Shown here: piece by piece, positions 25,102 through 33,441 of the stretch | Layout: the number at the start of each line of letters is the position of its first letter | Numbering within the stretch: the stretch's first letter is position 1 | NCBI GenBank assembly: GCA_017527075.1 | Contig: JAFXQM010000018.1 | Location: 1-64,000, forward strand | Direction of reading: 5' to 3' | Length of the DNA: 64,000 nucleotides | Source: Selenomonadaceae bacterium | GTDB lineage: Bacteria > Bacillota > Negativicutes > Selenomonadales > Selenomonadaceae | Made by a program: the position numbers and the translations under genes | The notes under the pieces: model-generated | What the model saw: only the letters and a program-made list of their open reading frames with translations | Databases searched by the model: none | Told to the model about the DNA's origin: nothing

Positions 25102-26355
25102 TTAATCCTTGCGTCCGACGGTCCAGCGAAGCCCCCAGTCGAACGCGCGGTCCATTTGCTCCGAGTCGTCGAAGAATTCGACAACTTTTTCCACGCTGAA
25201 AGTTCCGCCGACGTTTTCGAGCAGAGCGATGGCGCAGGTTCGTTTGCGCGAGCCGTACTCGTCCATGCGCACGATAAGTTCGGGGCTGCCGGGGCAGTTC
25301 ACGGTGACAACGCCCTTTGCCTCCTCCCAATTCGCCGCGCCCTCGTAAATGAACGTGTAAATCAAAATCCGACGAATTTTTTCTGCAAATTTTCCGTTCA
25401 CGCGAATGGTCTCGCCCGCCGCCACTGCACCTGTCCTGTCGTCGCCGTCGAGAGAAATTTAAGGCGCGCGGTCGAGACTGCCGAAGTGATTGCCCAAAGC
25501 CTGAACTGCTCCGAGGCTGCCGTCCTTGAGCTCGAAGAGGCACGCCAAATCCAAATCGATTCCCTTGTTCATGAATCGACTGAAGAAACCCGTTTTCTGC
25601 GGCGGCTGGCTCCAGTTCAGATTGATGACGATTTCGCCGAGCACGGCTCCCTTCTTTACCAAGCTGACTTTCTGTCCCTTGCGCAGCTCAACTTTTTTCG
25701 GCGGTGGATTTTCTTCGCGCGGCGGGCTTGAAGTCGGCGGCGGAGGGATTTTTATTTTCTCTCGGCGCGAAGAAGATTTTTCTCGGCGCGTGTCAATCTT
25801 CGGGCGTTCAGGTTCGGGCGGAGGAGGTGGCGGCGGCGAAGAGGAAACGTCGCTGACTTCGATGCCGAAATTTTTGCAGAGGGCGGCGAGTCCTCCGCTG
25901 AAGCCCGCGCCCGTCGCGTTGAATTTCCACGCGCCCTTGTAACGATAAATTTCGCCGAGGACGATTGCGGTCTCCACGGAAAAATTTTCGAGCGGGAACG
26001 TCGCAATTTCTCCGCGCGTGCCGAAAATTTTCAGAGCCGCGCCGCGAATCATGCTGAAGTTTTGTCTGCGCTTGTCGGCGTCATAAATCGTGGCGGTCAG
26101 AGAAATTTTTTCGACGTGCCGCGGAACTCGCGAAAGGTCCAGGTCAATCGAATCGTCGCTGTTGTGCGTGGCGGCTCCGGAATTGTGTTGGGCGTTGCCG
26201 TAAAAGACAAAATCCTCGTCGCCGGCAACTTTCCCGTTCGATTGAGTCAGGAAAGCCGCCGTGTCAATCTCAAGCGCGCTGTCGGGGCGTTGAAATTTAA
26301 TCGTCAAAAAATTTTCGTTGAGCGGAATCTTTTGCCCCTTGCCAAGCTCCATCAT
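25102..26355 (-). pseudogene. Two-domain TerD-family gene interrupted by an in-frame stop
   Basis: Starts at ATG 26355 (or 26352), overlapping the glycosyltransferase stop; GGAGGTGAG upstream. Residues 1-170 are a first TerD domain (ALEIDTAAFLTQSNGKV ... AIVLGEIYRYKGAWKFNA), 170-225 a proline/charged linker, then a second TerD-like domain (VELRKGQKVSLVKKG, GIDLDLACLFELKDGS, VQALGNHFGSLDRAP). At 25461-25459 a TAA stands where the family has Tyr in PPYIxLDGDDRTG; the same frame continues ISLDGDDRTGAVAAGE to a normal end at 25102. One base change explains the loss. The first 298 residues could still be made, and an internal GTG at 25425 could start the rest. Confidence 0.85.
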
Positions 26356-27344
26356 CTCACCTCCAAAGATTTTTCGCGGTAAAAGTTCAGGAAGACAAAC
26401 AGGTTTGCGATAAGCGCGGCGTGCCTGCCGTTGAATTGGTCGTGAACAATTTCGTAAAGTTCTTCGGGCTCCAGCTTCTTGAACGCGCCGAGCATCCTCG
26501 CAATCTGCATTTTAACAAAAAAATTCGTAACTTCAAAGCGGCAATGAGGATTTTGAGTAAAAAAAATAATTCCGTCCATGAAGCCGTCAAGAAAGTCCAA
26601 ACCGTTGACGAGCGGGTCGAGCCAAAATTTTATTTCATCTTCGGGCGAGCGATTCACCCGCGACCAAGAATTTTTCACCGAGCGATAAACGTAAAGACGA
26701 TTGGGCACGCGCAGAAGATTTTTCGCGAGGCAAATGACTTGAATCGTCCACAAAACGTCTTCGGAAATTTTTACGCGCGGGAAAATTATTTCGTTGGCGA
26801 GGAGAAAATCGCGGCGCAAAAATTTTATCCAAGGAGTCACGCCGTAACCCTTGCTCAAAAAAATTTTCAGGCGTTCGCCAATGTCGGCACTCTCCATGAC
26901 GAGTTCATCGCGAACGAATTCCGGCGGTGTCCAAGAAACCGGCGTCAAATTTTGCGGCGCATTTTCTTCGTCGCAAATGAAACCTTGCTCCGCGTAAACA
27001 ACATCCGCCGAAAATTTTTCTGCCGCGTTGTAAAAAGTTTCGAGAGCTGCGGGCATGAGCAAGTCGTCGTTGTCCATGAAGAAAACGTATTCGCCGCGAG
27101 AAAATTTCAGCCCGACGTTGCGCGGGAGGGATGCGTTGCCCGAATTTTTTTCCGTGCGCAAAATTTTGAGCCGCCCGCCGAATCGTTCCAAAAATTTTTC
27201 GGCGACTTCGACGCTTGAATCGGTGGAGCAATCGTCGACGACGAGCACTTCAAAATCTTTCAGCGTTTGAATCGCGAGACTCTCCAAACACGCGCCCAAA
27301 AATTTTTCGGCGTTGAAGACGGGAACAATCACGGAGATTTTCAT
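26352..27344 (-). CDS. Family 2 glycosyltransferase (330 aa)
   Basis: GT-A fold: SVIVPVFNAEKFLGACLESL at the N-terminus, VLVVDDCSTDSS with the first acidic motif, NSGNASLPRNVGL and FFMDNDDLL as the DxD-type metal site. C-terminal part (LWTIQVICLAKNLL, YVYRS) is typical of EpsE-like surface polysaccharide transferases. ATG 27344 overlaps the stop of its upstream paralogue by four bases. The first 100 residues of the two are close to identical, so this is a tandem duplication with diverged acceptor halves. Followed by the TerD genes with four-base overlap. Confidence 0.88.
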   Translation of the reverse strand: MKISVIVPVFNAEKFLGACLESLAIQTLKDFEVLVVDDCSTDSSVEVAEKFLERFGGRLKILRTEKNSGNASLPRNVGLKFSRGEYVFFMDNDDLLMPAALETFYNAAEKFSADVVYAEQGFICDEENAPQNLTPVSWTPPEFVRDELVMESADIGERLKIFLSKGYGVTPWIKFLRRDFLLANEIIFPRVKISEDVLWTIQVICLAKNLLRVPNRLYVYRSVKNSWSRVNRSPEDEIKFWLDPLVNGLDFLDGFMDGIIFFTQNPHCRFEVTNFFVKMQIARMLGAFKKLEPEELYEIVHDQFNGRHAALIANLFVFLNFYREKSLEVR

Positions 27345-28336
27345 TTGCTCAACTCATTTCGGAAAATGTTGTTCATGACGAGAAGCAAAGCAATCAGCGC
27401 GGGCTGATAACTTCCCGCCGAGGAAAATTCGCGCAAAAAAATTTCGTAGACCTGCGCCGGCGTCAGAGCCGACAAAGAATTTTGCATTTCCTCCAGCTGC
27501 ACGTCAGTGAAAAAAATCAGCACGCGCAATCGCAAGTCGGGGTTCCGTCTGAAAAATTCAAAGCGGCTCATGAATTCTTCCAAGCAGTCCGCGCCGCGCA
27601 AAATTGTTTTCGCGCGGAAAATTATTTCTTGCTCCGGCGATTTTTTCAGGCGCGTCACCGAGTTGTCGTTCAGCCGCTGAACGTAAAGCGGCGGCGGCAC
27701 GAACAAAAAATTTTTCGCCAGGCAAATCAGTTGGAAGGAAAAAATTCCGTCCTCCGCCGTTCGCATGTCGGGAAATTTTATTTCGTTGTCGAGCAAAAAT
27801 TTTCGCCGCGAAAATTTCCAACAGGGCGGCCACTTATATTGGCGCGTCAAAAATTTTTCCACGCGCTCAAAAATATTTTCCGTCTCAAGCGCGGGCTCCG
27901 AGTCAGTCGGATTTTGTCGCCACTTGCCGTAATTAAAATTTTGCGGGACGGGCGGCAAAGCGTCGCAAGTTAAGCCGCGGTCCATGTAAATCACATCCGC
28001 CCGATAATTTTCCGCGAAGCCGTAAAGAGTTTCGAGCGCGTCATCGAGAAGCAAATCGTCGGCGTCGAGGAAGCAAATATATTTTCCGCGCGCATGTTCG
28101 AGCCCGACGTTTCTCGGAACTGCTCCGCCGCCGCTGTTCTCTTCGAGCAAAAAAATTTTCAGCCGCCCGCCGAATCGTTCCAAAAAATTTTCGGCGACGG
28201 CGACGGAATCATCTGTCGAGCAATCGTCCACCACGAGCACTTCAAAATCTTTCAGCGTTTGAATCATCAAACTCTCCAAACACACGCCCAAAAATTTTTC
28301 GGCGTTGAAGACGGGAACAATCACGGAAACTTTCAT
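27341..28336 (-). CDS. Family 2 glycosyltransferase, tandem paralogue (331 aa)
   Basis: ATG 28336 with AAAGGAG nine bases upstream; the frame extends 14 codons further without a start signal. N-terminal SVIVPVFNAEKFLGVCLESL, VVDDCSTDDS, GGGAVPRNVGLEHARG and CFLDADDLLLD (DxD). Shares almost the entire nucleotide-binding half with the next gene and diverges after about residue 110. Likely adds a sugar to capsule, lipopolysaccharide or wall polymer. Heads the operon with the TerD genes. Confidence 0.88.
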   Translation of the reverse strand: MKVSVIVPVFNAEKFLGVCLESLMIQTLKDFEVLVVDDCSTDDSVAVAENFLERFGGRLKIFLLEENSGGGAVPRNVGLEHARGKYICFLDADDLLLDDALETLYGFAENYRADVIYMDRGLTCDALPPVPQNFNYGKWRQNPTDSEPALETENIFERVEKFLTRQYKWPPCWKFSRRKFLLDNEIKFPDMRTAEDGIFSFQLICLAKNFLFVPPPLYVQRLNDNSVTRLKKSPEQEIIFRAKTILRGADCLEEFMSRFEFFRRNPDLRLRVLIFFTDVQLEEMQNSLSALTPAQVYEIFLREFSSAGSYQPALIALLLVMNNIFRNELSK

Positions 28337-28423
28337 TTGCTCAACTCCTTTCGACGTTTGCGAATGTAAATCTAACACGCGCTCTCTTCGCTGTCAACGA
28401 AACCTTTCCGCCCGAAAAAGGCG

Positions 28424-28452
28424 TTGACAGATATTTTCCTTTCTGATAATTT
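28424..28452 (+). promoter_or_regulatory. Promoter of recT and the arginine cluster
   Basis: TTGACA at 28424, exactly 17 bases, TAATTT at 28447; recT starts 44 bases downstream. No ARG-box was recognised by eye. Confidence 0.65.
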
Positions 28453-28495
28453 TTCAACGCTTGAGGAAAAGATTTTCACGTGAGGAGGATGAATC

Positions 28496-29332
28496 ATGAA
28501 AGAAACTCCGACGCTCCAACAGATGTTGAACTCGGCGAGCATCAAGCGTCGCTTTGAAGAAATTTTGGACACCTCCGCGCCGTCGTTCGTCTCATCGATT
28601 TTGACAATCGTCAGAGGCAGTTCAAAGCTTCAAGAGTGTTCGGCGAACTCGGTTGTGGCTGCTGCAGGCATGGCGGCGGCGTTAAAGTTGCCGCTCAATC
28701 CGTCGCTCGGCTTCGCGCACATCGTTCCGTACAAAGGGCAGGCGCAGTTCCAAATTGGTGCAAAGGGATTCGTTCAGCTGGCAATGAGGAGCGGGCAATA
28801 TCGAACGCTGCATTCGGGACCCGTGCGCGAAGGTCAGATAAAGGAAATTGATTTCCTCACGGGCGAAATAATTCGCGGCGAAAAAATTTCCGAAGACATT
28901 GTCGGTTACGTGGCGTACATGGAGCTGCTCAACGGCTTCAAAAAATCTTTGTACATGACGAACGAAGAGCTTCATGCTCACGCGGAAAAATATTCGCAGA
29001 GTTACGGTTACGATCTTCGCTCGGGCAGAAAGTCTTCCGTTTGGTCGACGAACTTTGACGCCATGGCGAAGAAAACCGTGCTCAAACATTTGCTCAGCCG
29101 GTACGGAATCATCAGCCTTGACCAGCAGGGTTACGCAATGATGAAGGCGTTGCAAGCTGACCAATCAGTCATCACCGACGAGGGCTTCCGTTACATTGAC
29201 AACGAACACGGCGAGGAAGAAAAAATTGTCCCGTTCAGCGAAGTGACGGACGTGACCAAGGTCGACGTCGAGCCCGAGGAAAATGATTCGGAGGAGCAAA
29301 AGGAAGAAACTTCGGAGGAGAAAAATGATTAA
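28496..29332 (+). CDS. recT: RecT-family single-strand annealing protein
   Basis: 278 aa; ATG 28496 after AGGAGG. Typical RecT core: FVSSILTIVRGSSKLQEC, AALKLPLNPSLGFAHIVPY, QFQIGAKGFVQLAMRSGQY, EIIRGE, AKKTVLKHLLSRYG. C-terminal 40 residues are acidic and disordered. RecT anneals DNA strands in phage recombination, usually with a RecE-like exonuclease; none is near, and no phage genes flank it. Its stop overlaps the argB start by eight bases, so it is co-translated with arginine biosynthesis. Probably a domesticated phage gene. Confidence 0.93.
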   Translation: MKETPTLQQMLNSASIKRRFEEILDTSAPSFVSSILTIVRGSSKLQECSANSVVAAAGMAAALKLPLNPSLGFAHIVPYKGQAQFQIGAKGFVQLAMRSGQYRTLHSGPVREGQIKEIDFLTGEIIRGEKISEDIVGYVAYMELLNGFKKSLYMTNEELHAHAEKYSQSYGYDLRSGRKSSVWSTNFDAMAKKTVLKHLLSRYGIISLDQQGYAMMKALQADQSVITDEGFRYIDNEHGEEEKIVPFSEVTDVTKVDVEPEENDSEEQKEETSEEKND

Positions 29333-30221
29333 CGAAAAATTTTTCAGCGCGAGCGACAGAGCTTCGATTCTCGTCGAGGCCTTGCCTTACATCCAAGAAT
29401 TTCACGGCAAGACGGTCGTGATTAAATACGGCGGCAATGCCATGGTCAACGACGAGCTCAAGGCGAGCGTCATGCAGGACGTGGCGTTGATGAAGTTCGT
29501 CGGGATTAACGTGGTGATTGTTCACGGCGGCGGACCGGAGATAACCGGCTTCTTAAAAAAAATCGGCAAGGAAAGTTCTTTCGTCAGCGGCTTGCGCGTC
29601 ACCGACGAAGAAACCGTCGAAGTCGCCGAGATGGTTTTGGACGGGAAAATTAATTCGGAGATTGTCACGCTCTTAAATCGTCGCGGGCTGCGGGCGGTCG
29701 GCTTGAGCGGCAAGGACGCAGATTTGATTCGCGCGGAAAAAAAATTGGCGACGGTTTATGACGGCGGCGAGAAAACCAAAGTCGATATCGGTTACGTCGG
29801 CAAGGCCAAGCAAGTCAACATTCAAATCGTCGAAGACTTAATCGCCAAGGGTTACGTACCGGTCATCGCGCCGATTGGCGTGGGCGAGGACGGAGAGAGT
29901 TACAACATCAACGCCGATTATGTGGCGGCGGATATCGCGGGCGCACTCAAGGCGGAAAAACTTTTGCTGCTCACCGACACCGAAGGCGTTTACAAAAGTT
30001 TCGAGGACAAGAGCAGTTTTATTTCCACGCTCAAGGCTCACGAGGCGCGCGAGTTCATAAAGGGCGGAATAATTTCGGGCGGCATGATTCCCAAGGTCGA
30101 GGCGTGCTTGCGGGCGATTGACGCGGGCACAAAAAAAGCTCACATAATCGACGGGCGGCTGGCGCATTCAATCATCTTGGAGCTGTTCACGGATTCGGGT
30201 ATCGGCACGGAGGTCGAGTGA
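29325..30221 (+). CDS. argB: Acetylglutamate kinase
   Basis: 298 aa. Phosphorylates N-acetylglutamate, second step of arginine synthesis. Motifs: VIKYGGNAMVN (phosphate lysine), NVVIVHGGGPEI, GLRVTDEETVEV, INSEIVTLLN, LLLTDTEGVY, GGMIPKVEACLRA, and HIIDGR near the end. ATG 29325 lies within recT with GGAGG six to seven bases upstream. The presence of the N-terminal helix (SDRASILVEALPYIQ) is that of arginine-sensitive enzymes, so feedback inhibition is likely. Confidence 0.95.
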   Translation: MINEKFFSASDRASILVEALPYIQEFHGKTVVIKYGGNAMVNDELKASVMQDVALMKFVGINVVIVHGGGPEITGFLKKIGKESSFVSGLRVTDEETVEVAEMVLDGKINSEIVTLLNRRGLRAVGLSGKDADLIRAEKKLATVYDGGEKTKVDIGYVGKAKQVNIQIVEDLIAKGYVPVIAPIGVGEDGESYNINADYVAADIAGALKAEKLLLLTDTEGVYKSFEDKSSFISTLKAHEAREFIKGGIISGGMIPKVEACLRAIDAGTKKAHIIDGRLAHSIILELFTDSGIGTEVE

Positions 30222-30222
30222 A

Positions 30223-31197
30223 ATGGAGCAAACTTTAATTGATAATTGTGAAGTTGAAAACAAACAGTTCATCGAAAATATTTTTCAAAAGGTCTATGGC
30301 GTCAGCACGGAGGCTTTGAACACCGACGAGGCTCTGCGGTCAAAAATCAGGACAGCTGTCAATAAACTCAGAGAAGTTCATAAAAATACGGCGACGGAAG
30401 ATTTTATCAAGGCAGTTTACGGCGACCCCGATTGTCGCGCAGCGTACATGTTCGTTTATTACCCTTATCACGTCGAGCCGGCTTATCGCGTCGTTTCTGA
30501 ACACGTTGTCCCGCGCATGCAACCCAAACCCATAATCAAAATTGAGTGTTTTGCGGGCGGTCCTTGCCCCGAAATTTTGGGCACAGCTAAAGCCCTTTTC
30601 GAAAATAATCTTTGCGAAAAGTTGAGTATCAACGTTTACGATTACGAAAACGGCTGGTTTGACCAACAGCGTATAACAGCAAAAATTTGTAACGAACAAA
30701 AAATTTTCTTTAAAGAATTTCATTCCTGTCAAGATTACGACATACGCACGGCGACGGCTGAAGAAAAATATTTGAACGTGAAAATGTACGCCGACACCGA
30801 TATTTTTCTCGTGCAAAATTATTTGAGCCACTCCGACAACGACGAAAATTTTTTCAGGTGGCTTTCCATGCTCGCCGGCAAAGCAAAACAAAACGCGTTC
30901 TTCGTGTTTATTGACTTCAAAAACACTTGGTCAACCTTTCAAAAAATGTGCGATGATGATTTTCTGAGCAAAAACGGACTGAGCGTTGTTTCAAGTCACG
31001 TCAGCGGTTATGCGCTTAAAATTAAGTTCGGATTCATTCCCGTTGCACTTTTCAAAAATATTTTCACCGGCGAAGGCAATTTCGTGCGAAAATACAAAAC
31101 GGAATATTATTTCGTCGTCTTGAAAAAATCATTACGTGTAAGCGTCTTTAAAGAATTCTCATGTTTAAGCGACGACGACTTAGAGGGATGTTGGTGA
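30223..31197 (+). CDS. Protein of unknown function, possible SAM-fold (324 aa)
   Basis: ATG 30223, one base after argB; GAGG about ten bases upstream. Central segment PIIKIECFAGGPCPEILGTAKALFEN followed by INVYDYENGWFDQQR resembles a Rossmann fold beginning like a methyltransferase motif I, with FFVFIDFKNTW as a later strand, but the glycine pattern is not standard. No membrane segments or signal peptide. Base composition is more A/T-rich than argB. It does not belong to known arginine genes; an insertion into the cluster is likely. No function assigned. Confidence 0.7.
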   Translation: MEQTLIDNCEVENKQFIENIFQKVYGVSTEALNTDEALRSKIRTAVNKLREVHKNTATEDFIKAVYGDPDCRAAYMFVYYPYHVEPAYRVVSEHVVPRMQPKPIIKIECFAGGPCPEILGTAKALFENNLCEKLSINVYDYENGWFDQQRITAKICNEQKIFFKEFHSCQDYDIRTATAEEKYLNVKMYADTDIFLVQNYLSHSDNDENFFRWLSMLAGKAKQNAFFVFIDFKNTWSTFQKMCDDDFLSKNGLSVVSSHVSGYALKIKFGFIPVALFKNIFTGEGNFVRKYKTEYYFVVLKKSLRVSVFKEFSCLSDDDLEGCW

Positions 31198-31213
31198 TGA
31201 AGGAGGTGATTAA

Positions 31214-32155
31214 ATGATTATCAGCGCGAGCCGCCGCACGGACATTCCCGCGCTTTACGGCGAATGGTTTTTCAATCGAATCAAAGAAGGCTTCGTCGAC
31301 GTGGTCAATCCCTTCAATCTCAAACAAGTCAGCCGAATCTCTCTCAGCCCCAAAGTCGTCGACTGCATTGTCTTTTGGACGAAAAATGCCGCGCCGATTA
31401 TCGACCGCCTCGACGCGCTCAAGGATTATAAATTTTATTTCCAGTTCACGATAACGCCCTACGATGAAGACGTGGAGCCGGGGCTTTTGCATAACCAAAG
31501 CAAGGACGACATCATCCGCACGTTTCAACGCCTTTCAAAAAAAATCGGGCGCGACAAAGTCATCTGGCGATACGACCCGATTCTTTTGAGCCGAACGCAT
31601 TCAATCGATTGGCACTTCGACCAGTTCGCTTACTTCCTTAAAAACCTTGCGCCGTACACAAATCGCTGCGTGATAAGTTTCCTCGATCTGTACACCAAGA
31701 CGAAGCACAATACTCAGCCGCTCGGCATACGCGATATTTCCGTCGACGAGATGAAGGAGCTGGCTTTGGGCATTTCGCAAATCGCGGACGGGAAAATCGA
31801 AGTTCAATCCTGCTCGGAGAAAATCGACCTCGAAGAGTTTGGGATAAGACACGGCGCGTGTATCGACAAAGAAATTATCGAACACGTCCTCGGCGCGGAG
31901 ATTGACATCGACAAGGATAAAACTCAGCGGCAAGAGTGCGGCTGCATGACGAGTATCGATATCGGGCAATACGACACATGCACTCACCTTTGCGCTTACT
32001 GTTACGCAAATTTCCGCCCGCAGATTGCCGTGACAAATTTTCGCCGGCACGACCCCGAAGCAACCTCTCTGCTCGGCGAGATTCGCCCCGACGCAAAAAT
32101 TACCGAACGCAAAGTTAAGTCGCTGAAACTTATCAGGCAGCAAAGTTTATTTTGA
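31214..32155 (+). CDS. DUF1848 protein with C-terminal radical-SAM-like cysteine motif
   Basis: 313 aa; ATG 31214 after AAGGAGGTG. The family opening IISASRRTDIPALYGEWF and IVFWTKNAAP, FQFTITPYD, VIWRYDPILL follow. Near the end CGCMTSIDIGQYDTC is followed by CTHLCAYCYAN, with CxxxCxxC spacing as in radical SAM clusters, but at the C-terminus. Probably an iron-sulphur enzyme; the reaction of DUF1848 proteins is not known to me. Separated from its neighbours by 16-27 bases and likely co-transcribed. Confidence 0.85.
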   Translation: MIISASRRTDIPALYGEWFFNRIKEGFVDVVNPFNLKQVSRISLSPKVVDCIVFWTKNAAPIIDRLDALKDYKFYFQFTITPYDEDVEPGLLHNQSKDDIIRTFQRLSKKIGRDKVIWRYDPILLSRTHSIDWHFDQFAYFLKNLAPYTNRCVISFLDLYTKTKHNTQPLGIRDISVDEMKELALGISQIADGKIEVQSCSEKIDLEEFGIRHGACIDKEIIEHVLGAEIDIDKDKTQRQECGCMTSIDIGQYDTCTHLCAYCYANFRPQIAVTNFRRHDPEATSLLGEIRPDAKITERKVKSLKLIRQQSLF

Positions 32156-32182
32156 AGAAAGAATTGATTGGAGAGTGAGTTC

Positions 32183-33436
32183 ATGGTCGACAAAAAATTA
32201 TTTCTTCATGACTTGGCGGTCGTCGCCATTCTCAAGGACGAGGGACGTTATCTGAAAGAGTGGCTCGATTATCATCTGCTGGCTGGCGTCGAACATTTTT
32301 ATCTTTACAACAACGACAGCTCCGACGATTACGAAAAAATTGTCGCGCCGTATGTTCAAGCCGGCCTGGTGACGAGCACGAACATTGCCGGCAAGCTCTC
32401 GCTGTTTCCGGCTTACAACGACGCCATAAAAAGATTTAAATTCTTCAACAGGTACATGGCGTTCATCGACTTGGACGAATTCATCTTCCCAAAAAGCAAA
32501 TTGGGGGGGGGTATTGTCGAAGTCGTCGACGAAATTTTGTCGCGCAATCCGAACGCGGCGGGCTTGTCGATTCACTGGCAGGAGTTCGGCTCGAACGGTC
32601 ACGAGAAGGCGGATTACTCTCGCGGCGTGCTGGAAAGATTCACTCGGCGTGCGCGAAAAGATTTTTACGGACGGTTCACGGACAGCAGGGGAATAACTCA
32701 TACCTTGGGCAATGTTCATCTCAAAATCGTCGCCAACCCGCGCCTCATAAAAAAATCGAGCGTACATTATGCGATTTACTTTGAAAACTTTCACGCCGTC
32801 GACGAAAACTGTACGCCGCTTATTCCGAATCATTACGCCTTGCCAATCGTCGCGGACAAAATTGCGATTAATCATTATCGGTGCAAAAGCAAGGAAGAGT
32901 TCGAGAAGAAATGGAGGCGCGGCAACGCGACGAGTTACACGATTAACGCCGAGCTCTTCCCACACTTCGACAACAACGACGAATTCGACGACGGCATTTT
33001 AAAATACCGTGTCACCCGCTCAGAAAATTTTTCTCTCGAAAGCGACGGGCAACGATTCGGCCGCGTGACGAAAGCTCTGATTGAAAATTTGTCGGGCGCG
33101 GAAATTTCTTTGGAGGCGGCTCTGACTTGTCGGGCGTTGAGTTCTTATCTTCGCGAAAAATTTCCGAACGACGCCGAGTACTGGAAAATTTGCGAAGCAA
33201 AATCTCTCGAAGCAATTTTAAAATCGCTCGGCAAACTCACTCCCGCCGAAGCTCAAATTTTCATCCGCGAGCTGCCGAATCTTTTGAGCTTACCTTATCC
33301 CGCCGTAAAAAATTTGCGCGACGCGGCACTGCAAATCATTCCGCAGTTAAGACACTTCGCGCGAATGAAAAATGACAATTTAGGTTACATGGAGCTGGAT
33401 TATCTGCATGACTTGCTGAGAAATTTTAAGGAGTGA
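32183..33436 (+). CDS. GT92/DUF23-type glycosyltransferase with in-gene poly-G tract (417 aa)
   Basis: ATG 32183 (GGAGAGTGAG upstream). GT-A enzyme of family 92: AVVAILKDEGRYLKEWLDYHL, GVEHFYLYNNDS, YNDAIKRF, WMAF-like RYMAFIDLDEFIFP (DxD motif), NHYRCKSKEEFEKK with the conserved His. Residues coded by nine consecutive Gs (32503-32511) give LGGGI just after the DEFIFPKSK block. The C-terminal 100 residues are helical. A close paralogue sits beyond argD. Probably decorates a surface glycan. Gene is intact at the present tract length. Confidence 0.88.
   Translation: MVDKKLFLHDLAVVAILKDEGRYLKEWLDYHLLAGVEHFYLYNNDSSDDYEKIVAPYVQAGLVTSTNIAGKLSLFPAYNDAIKRFKFFNRYMAFIDLDEFIFPKSKLGGGIVEVVDEILSRNPNAAGLSIHWQEFGSNGHEKADYSRGVLERFTRRARKDFYGRFTDSRGITHTLGNVHLKIVANPRLIKKSSVHYAIYFENFHAVDENCTPLIPNHYALPIVADKIAINHYRCKSKEEFEKKWRRGNATSYTINAELFPHFDNNDEFDDGILKYRVTRSENFSLESDGQRFGRVTKALIENLSGAEISLEAALTCRALSSYLREKFPNDAEYWKICEAKSLEAILKSLGKLTPAEAQIFIRELPNLLSLPYPAVKNLRDAALQIIPQLRHFARMKNDNLGYMELDYLHDLLRNFKE
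32503..32511 (+). repeat. Poly-G tract, nine bases, in coding sequence
   Basis: TTG-GGG-GGG-GGT in the GT92 gene. Gain or loss of one G would shift frame after about residue 110 and destroy the protein. Confidence 0.85.
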
Positions 33437-33441
33437 TTCGT

